Below are positions 31,745-36,540 of a DNA stretch of 36,540 bases, in pieces (the first letter of the stretch is position 1; every line of letters begins with the position of its first letter). Origin of the DNA: Acidiferrobacterales bacterium (GTDB taxonomy: Bacteria > Pseudomonadota > Gammaproteobacteria > Acidiferrobacterales > Sulfurifustaceae); contig CAKKRZ010000184.1 in the NCBI GenBank assembly GCA_919902925.1, positions 1 through 36,540 on the forward strand. The letters are read 5' to 3'. Below the pieces are notes generated by a model. The model made no database searches, was not told the origin of the DNA, and was given only the letters and a program-made list of their open reading frames with translations. Both the position numbers and the translations under genes were made by a program.

Positions 31745-33718
31745 ATGAACGTCCAATTCAGCCCGTCGACGAGCGCCCGTCCGTGCCTGCTGGCGTTGTC
31801 CATTGCCGTTACGATCCTGGCACCGGCGAACCTGCAGGCCGCCGATCCCGTGCCGGCGACCGAGGATCTGTTTCTCAACCAGGTGCCGCCGGTGCTGAGC
31901 GCCACGCGCCTGCAGCAACCGCTGGCCGAGGCACCGGCCTCAATCACGGTCATCGACCGCAAGATGATCGATGCCTCCGGCGCCGTCGACATCCCCGACC
32001 TCTTCCGGCTGGTGCCGGGTATGCAGGTAGCGCACATCAGCGGCAACCGCACCGCCATTTCTTATCATGGACTTGGCGAGGCCTATGCGCGGCGCATGCA
32101 GGTGCTGGTGGACGGCCGCTCGGTCTACAGCCCGTTCTTCGGCGGGGTCGATTGGGCGGACCTGCCGCTGGCCATCGAGGACATCGATCGCATCGAAGTC
32201 ATCCGCGGTCCGAACGGACCGGCCTACGGCGCCAATTCGTTCCTCGCCGTGATCAACATCATCACCCGTCACCCGGCACAGGATCAGGGGGCCGACATCA
32301 AGATCACGCGCGGCAGTCGCGGCACCGAGAAACTCTTTGCCCGGGTTGGTGCCAGTAGCGGCGATTTTACCTACCGGGCTTCGGTCGGCTATCGAGAAGA
32401 CCAGGGTTTTTCGGCCTACCGGGATGCCAAAAAAGTTCCGCTGGCCACGTTCCGGGGCGAACAACGCCTTAACGGCCGCGACACCCTCGACATCCAGTTT
32501 GGTTACGCCGGCGGAACCTTTGAAGACGGCATCAGCGGTAGCCTGACTGACCCGGCACGCGATCGGTATACCGTCAGCCATTATCAGCAACTTCGCTGGC
32601 GCCGGACGCTGAACCCCACCGACGAGGTTTCGCTCAACTACTACCACAATTATTACCGCTCAACCGATAACTACGTCTACTCGACGCTGAGCGTTTCCGA
32701 GGGCTTTCATACCGATCGCCATAATCTGGAATTTCAGCACAATTTCCAGGCTGCTACTGATAAACGGGTAGTCTGGGGCGCTGAAACCCGGCTCGACCGC
32801 GTGCGCGGCCAGACCTGGTTCGGCACCGGCGACTGGATAGAGACCAAACTCTACCGGTTGTTCGGCAACCTTGAGTGGCGCTACCGGCCGGAGTGGATCC
32901 TCAACGCCGGGCTGATGTATGAGTACAACAGCATCACGCAGGGCGATTTCTCGCCGCGACTGGCCCTGAACCACCATGTCGCGCCGGGTCACACGATCCG
33001 CGCCAGTGCCACCCGCGCCTACCGCACACCCTCGACGCTCGAACACCGGCCTGATTTCGCCCTCCGCTTTCCGAATGGGTCTGTCGTGAATCAATTTTTC
33101 CTGGCGCGAAATCCGTTGCTGCCGGAACAGATGACGGCCTATGAAATCGGCTATTTCGGCGAGTTCCCGGGCGCGCACCTGATCGTCGACGCCAAGATCT
33201 TCCGCGAGGAAGTGCGTCGTTACATCACCGACACCCGCTACCTCCCGACAGCCGATGTATACCAGTATTTTGTGAACGACGGCGCCACCGATTCGAACGG
33301 TGCCGAGATACAGCTGCGCTGGCGGCCGTGGCCGCGCACGCAGCTGATTTACAGCCACGGCTATGCCCATCAGCGCGGAGCGGCTGTCTCGGAATCAGAT
33401 CCGACCGCATCCCAATCCACCACCGGATTCACCCCCGTCCACACCCGCAGCCTGCTGGCCATCCAAGAACTGCCCAGCAATTTCAACGTCAGCGCGGCTT
33501 ATTACAAGCTGAGCAACTTCCGGTTTGGCGGTGGCGACCCCACGGGTGACTTCAATACCCTGGATATGCGCGTCGCCTGGAAATGGCGCCGCGGCGGAGG
33601 CACGCGCGGCGAGATTGCCCTGATCGGTCAGCACCTGACCGGCGACTACTTCACGTTCGAACGAGAAGCACCGTTCGACAAGCGCTTCTTCCTCAACCTG
33701 AGCCTGGGCTTCCGCTGA
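31745..33718 (+). CDS. TonB-dependent receptor
   Basis: Signal peptide; plug domain (APASITVIDRKMIDASGAVDIPDLFRLVPGMQVAHISGN, IEVIRGPNGPAYGANSFLAVINIIT); terminal FFLNLSLGFR barrel end. Confidence 0.93.
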   Translation: MNVQFSPSTSARPCLLALSIAVTILAPANLQAADPVPATEDLFLNQVPPVLSATRLQQPLAEAPASITVIDRKMIDASGAVDIPDLFRLVPGMQVAHISGNRTAISYHGLGEAYARRMQVLVDGRSVYSPFFGGVDWADLPLAIEDIDRIEVIRGPNGPAYGANSFLAVINIITRHPAQDQGADIKITRGSRGTEKLFARVGASSGDFTYRASVGYREDQGFSAYRDAKKVPLATFRGEQRLNGRDTLDIQFGYAGGTFEDGISGSLTDPARDRYTVSHYQQLRWRRTLNPTDEVSLNYYHNYYRSTDNYVYSTLSVSEGFHTDRHNLEFQHNFQAATDKRVVWGAETRLDRVRGQTWFGTGDWIETKLYRLFGNLEWRYRPEWILNAGLMYEYNSITQGDFSPRLALNHHVAPGHTIRASATRAYRTPSTLEHRPDFALRFPNGSVVNQFFLARNPLLPEQMTAYEIGYFGEFPGAHLIVDAKIFREEVRRYITDTRYLPTADVYQYFVNDGATDSNGAEIQLRWRPWPRTQLIYSHGYAHQRGAAVSESDPTASQSTTGFTPVHTRSLLAIQELPSNFNVSAAYYKLSNFRFGGGDPTGDFNTLDMRVAWKWRRGGGTRGEIALIGQHLTGDYFTFEREAPFDKRFFLNLSLGFR

Positions 33719-33723
33719 TCGCC

Positions 33724-34668
33724 GTGAACCGTCGCGCCCTGATCAATTGGCTTTCCGGAATACTGGCCCTGTTGTTTATGGCCGGTGTTTCGGCAGCGCC
33801 GCGCGGCGAGGTGGTCGTCGTCCTCAGCCAGGACACGGACGCCTACCGGGAAGTGGTGCGCGCCATGCGCGCGGAACTGACCCGACAAAACCGCGCCGAC
33901 CTGCCGGTGCGCGTGCTGACGCTCAACGAATTCCAGTCGCAATACGGTCAAATCGTCGGGCAACGCCCGGTCCTGCTGGTCTCGGTTGGCACCCAGGCCG
34001 CACGTGAGCTGGCCGACCGCCGGCCCCCGGTGCCGGTGCTGCACACCCTGCTGCCCCGCCAGACCTGGCAATCGCTGGCGCGGGCGCCCGGCCAGGCGAG
34101 CTCGGCGATCTTCCTGGACCAGCCGATCGACCGTCAGCTGTTGCTGCTGAAACACGCACTGCCCGGCCGCACCAATCTGGGTGTCATCCTCGGACCGGCC
34201 AGCGCCGGGCAACGGCACGAACTCATGGCCGCCGCCCGCCGACAGGGATTCCAGCTCCAGATCGAGGCCATCGACCAGCCCGCGGCCCTGCTGCCGGCGC
34301 TGAACCGGGTGGTCGAGGACAGCCAGGTGCTGGTGTCGGTGGCCGACCCGATGGTGTTCGGTCCGAGCACCGTTCACCACATCTTGCTCACCACCTACCG
34401 CTATCGCGTCCCGGTGCTGGGCCTGTCGCGCGCCTACGTCGAGGCCGGCGCGCTGCTGGCGGTCTACTCCACGCCGGAGCACATCGGCCGGCAACTCGGC
34501 GAGCTGGTCAGCCGCATGGCCGCCGGACGTTGGGTGCTGCCGGCACCGCAATACCCGAAATACTACGACGTGGCCACCAACCCGCGCGTGGCCGCTTCGC
34601 TCAACCTGCGTCTGGAGCGGGAATCCGTACTGTTGATGAAACTTGAGGCCGCCGAGGGACAGCGCTGA
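33724..34668 (+). CDS. ABC transporter substrate-binding protein-like (ABC_sub_bind)
   Basis: Signal peptide; VVVVLSQDTDAYREVVRAMRAEL...VGTQAARELADRRPPVPVLHTLLP...LVSVADPMVFGPSTVHHILLTTYRYRVPVLGLSRAYVEAGALLAVYS. Confidence 0.75.
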   Translation: MNRRALINWLSGILALLFMAGVSAAPRGEVVVVLSQDTDAYREVVRAMRAELTRQNRADLPVRVLTLNEFQSQYGQIVGQRPVLLVSVGTQAARELADRRPPVPVLHTLLPRQTWQSLARAPGQASSAIFLDQPIDRQLLLLKHALPGRTNLGVILGPASAGQRHELMAAARRQGFQLQIEAIDQPAALLPALNRVVEDSQVLVSVADPMVFGPSTVHHILLTTYRYRVPVLGLSRAYVEAGALLAVYSTPEHIGRQLGELVSRMAAGRWVLPAPQYPKYYDVATNPRVAASLNLRLERESVLLMKLEAAEGQR

Positions 34669-34687
34669 GGAAACGGCTCCGGCCGCG

Positions 34688-35080
34688 TCAGGCCCGGGAG
34701 CCGCGTTGAATCAGTTCGATCTTGTATCCGTCAGGGTCTTCGATAAAGGCAATCACCGTCGAGCCGTGCTTCATCGGCCCGGCCTCGCGGGTCACGCGTC
34801 CACCACGCGCCTTGATCTGCTCGCAGGCCGTATAGGCATCGTCCACTTCCAGGGCAATATGGCCAAAACCGTTGCCGAGATCGTAACGATCCGTGCCCCA
34901 ATTGTGGGTCAATTCAATGACAGCGTGCTCCGTTTCCGGGCCGTAGCCGACGAACGCGAGCGTGAATTTTCCGTCCGGGTACTCTTTTTGCCGCAACAGC
35001 TTCATGCCCAGCACGTCCGTGTAGAAACGGATCGAGCGTTCGAGATCGCCGACACGAATCATGGTATGCAATACACGCAC
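34688..35080 (-). CDS. gloA: lactoylglutathione lyase (glyoxalase I)
   Basis: [47 protein letters not shown]...[12 protein letters not shown]...[18 protein letters not shown] start preceded by ggagaa. Confidence 0.95.
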   Translation of the reverse strand: MRVLHTMIRVGDLERSIRFYTDVLGMKLLRQKEYPDGKFTLAFVGYGPETEHAVIELTHNWGTDRYDLGNGFGHIALEVDDAYTACEQIKARGGRVTREAGPMKHGSTVIAFIEDPDGYKIELIQRGSRA

Positions 35081-35157
35081 GGTTCTCCTCCGGTTTCCTG
35101 ATCTTCCGGAAGGATACTCCATCCGGGGGACGAGAGCCCCCGCGGGAACGGGAAAAG

Positions 35158-35186
35158 AAAAAAAGCCCCGGGTAAGGGGCTTTTGA
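35158..35186 (-). terminator. rho-independent terminator
   Basis: Minus strand AAAAGCCCCttacccGGGGCTTTTttttctttt. Confidence 0.85.
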
Positions 35187-35205
35187 ACGGATACGCGGTT
35201 CGTTT

Positions 35206-35316
35206 CTAGATGATGCCGGTTATCACCAGTGCACCAACCACCATCACCACGGCCAGCAGGCCGAGGACAACCCAATTGAACTTGCGTTTCTCGTTTACCT
35301 GGAAATGGACGTCCAT
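35206..35316 (-). CDS. small single-pass membrane protein (36 aa)
   Basis: [38 protein letters not shown]-like cagggggtg upstream; followed by a strong terminator; absent from the supplied ORF track because it is short. Confidence 0.6.
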   Translation of the reverse strand: MDVHFQVNEKRKFNWVVLGLLAVVMVVGALVITGII

Positions 35317-35511
35317 GCGCACCCCCTGCGGTTTTGCCGTTGAATCGCGGAAACAACGGCTCCGAGTGTACCACTGATACAGCTATGACATAGGCCGGCA
35401 CGTTGCCGGTCCATATCTGTCAGCCGAATCCGCAAACAGGACCCGGCAAATGACCGCACGAACGAGCGAAGCGAGTAGGGATTCAAGTTCGTCCTGCGGA
35501 CCTTGGTTCAG

Positions 35512-35823
35512 TCATGAACCAAAATGACAGACGTAATCGAGCAGATCGACGACCTCGATCTCGAAGTGGGAATCCCCCGGCACGTGGAAAATCTGCCCGG
35601 CCTGGTAGTCGGTCCAGTGTTGCTGGTCGGCCAGCTTCACCCGGCAGTGGCCCTGGGTGATGTCGACCTGCTCCTTCGCCTGGGTGCTGAATCGGTAGGT
35701 GCCAGGCAGCATCACGCCGAGCGTCTTCATCTCGCCCGCGGGCGTGATGAACGTGCGACTCGTCACCTTGCCGTCGTGATAGACGTTGGCCTTCGTCTTT
35801 ACTTCGACGTTCTTGAAGCTCAT
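35512..35823 (-). CDS. ppnP: pyrimidine/purine nucleoside phosphorylase PpnP (DUF1255)
   Basis: [63 protein letters not shown]...[13 protein letters not shown]. Confidence 0.95.
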   Translation of the reverse strand: MSFKNVEVKTKANVYHDGKVTSRTFITPAGEMKTLGVMLPGTYRFSTQAKEQVDITQGHCRVKLADQQHWTDYQAGQIFHVPGDSHFEIEVVDLLDYVCHFGS

Positions 35824-36540
35824 TTCTTTGCTCTCCGCCTGGCTGCAATCCGCAGGCGCAGCGCGTTCAGCTTGATGAAGCCTTCGGCATCCTTCTGGTT
35901 GTAGGCGCCGTGGTCATCCTCGAAGGTCGCGATCGACGGGTCGAACAGCGAATCCTTGTCGGACTTGCGACCGACGACGGTGACGTTCCCCTTGTAAAGC
36001 TTGACGCGCACCGTGCCATTCACGTTCGCCTGCGAAGCGTCGATCATCTGCTGCATCATCAGCCGTTCGGGGCTGTACCAGTAGCCGTTGTAGATGAGCG
36101 AGGCATAGCGCGGCATCAGCTCATCCTTGAGATGCGCGACCTCGCGGTCGAGCGTCAGCGATTCGATGGCGCGGTGCGCCTTGAGCATGATGGTGCCGCC
36201 GGGTGTTTCATAGGCGCCGCGCGATTTCATGCCGACGTAGCGGTTCTCGACAATGTCGGCGCGGCCGATGCCGTTGGCGCCGCCGATCTTGTTGAGCGCG
36301 GCCAGCACGTTGGCCGGGCTCAGCTTTTTGCTATTGATGGCGACGATATCGCCCTTCTCGTAGCTCAGCTCGACATAGGTCGGCTTGTTCGGCGCTTTCT
36401 CGGGCGACACCGTCCAGCGCCACATGGATTCCTCGGGCTCTTTCCATGGGTCTTCCAGCACGCCACCTTCATAGGAGATGTGCAACAGATTCGCGTCCAT
36501 CGAATACGGAGACTTCGGCGATTGGACCGAGCCAAGGGCC
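35820..36540 (-). CDS. argG: argininosuccinate synthase, C-terminal part (N-terminus beyond window)
   Basis: [20 protein letters not shown]...[70 protein letters not shown]; frame open to the window edge. Confidence 0.97.
   Translation of the reverse strand, partial: ALGSVQSPKSPYSMDANLLHISYEGGVLEDPWKEPEESMWRWTVSPEKAPNKPTYVELSYEKGDIVAINSKKLSPANVLAALNKIGGANGIGRADIVENRYVGMKSRGAYETPGGTIMLKAHRAIESLTLDREVAHLKDELMPRYASLIYNGYWYSPERLMMQQMIDASQANVNGTVRVKLYKGNVTVVGRKSDKDSLFDPSIATFEDDHGAYNQKDAEGFIKLNALRLRIAARRRAKK

Overview
36.5 kb proteobacterial (probably gammaproteobacterial) chromosomal segment, high GC, no rRNA or tRNA seen. Housekeeping genes: dcd, apbC/mrp, metG, rnfB-like, nth, gloA, ppnP, and argG (partial at the right edge). 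Accessory or notable content: (1) an integron-like cassette cluster with attC-like sites and no integrase (CALIN-type), ~1.13-3.35 kb. (2) c-di-GMP genes: a GGDEF cyclase, then a PilZ protein and an HD-GYP phosphodiesterase, the last preceded by a consensus sigma54 promoter. (3) The most interesting locus, 18.76-25.99 kb: an FNR-like regulator divergent from a cluster with a monoheme cytochrome c, an NHL beta-propeller lipoprotein, two paralogous tetraheme cytochromes resembling the OmcE-type extracellular cytochrome filament family, two triheme c7-like cytochromes and a ~670-aa putative outer-membrane beta-barrel. A perfect FNR box (TTGAT-N4-ATCAA) plus two degenerate boxes lie upstream. This looks like a porin-cytochrome/cytochrome-nanowire extracellular electron transfer locus. 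(4) A bufferin-type RiPP operon (BufA1 / MNIO DUF692 / DUF2063 / DoxX) preceded by an RpoE/ECF-like promoter. (5) CCCTCTCCC/GGGAGAGGG palindromic repeats, one inserted in frame in the metG linker, and a ~144-bp imperfect palindrome next to dcd. All family calls come from reading the sequence and recalled family knowledge; no searches were run.
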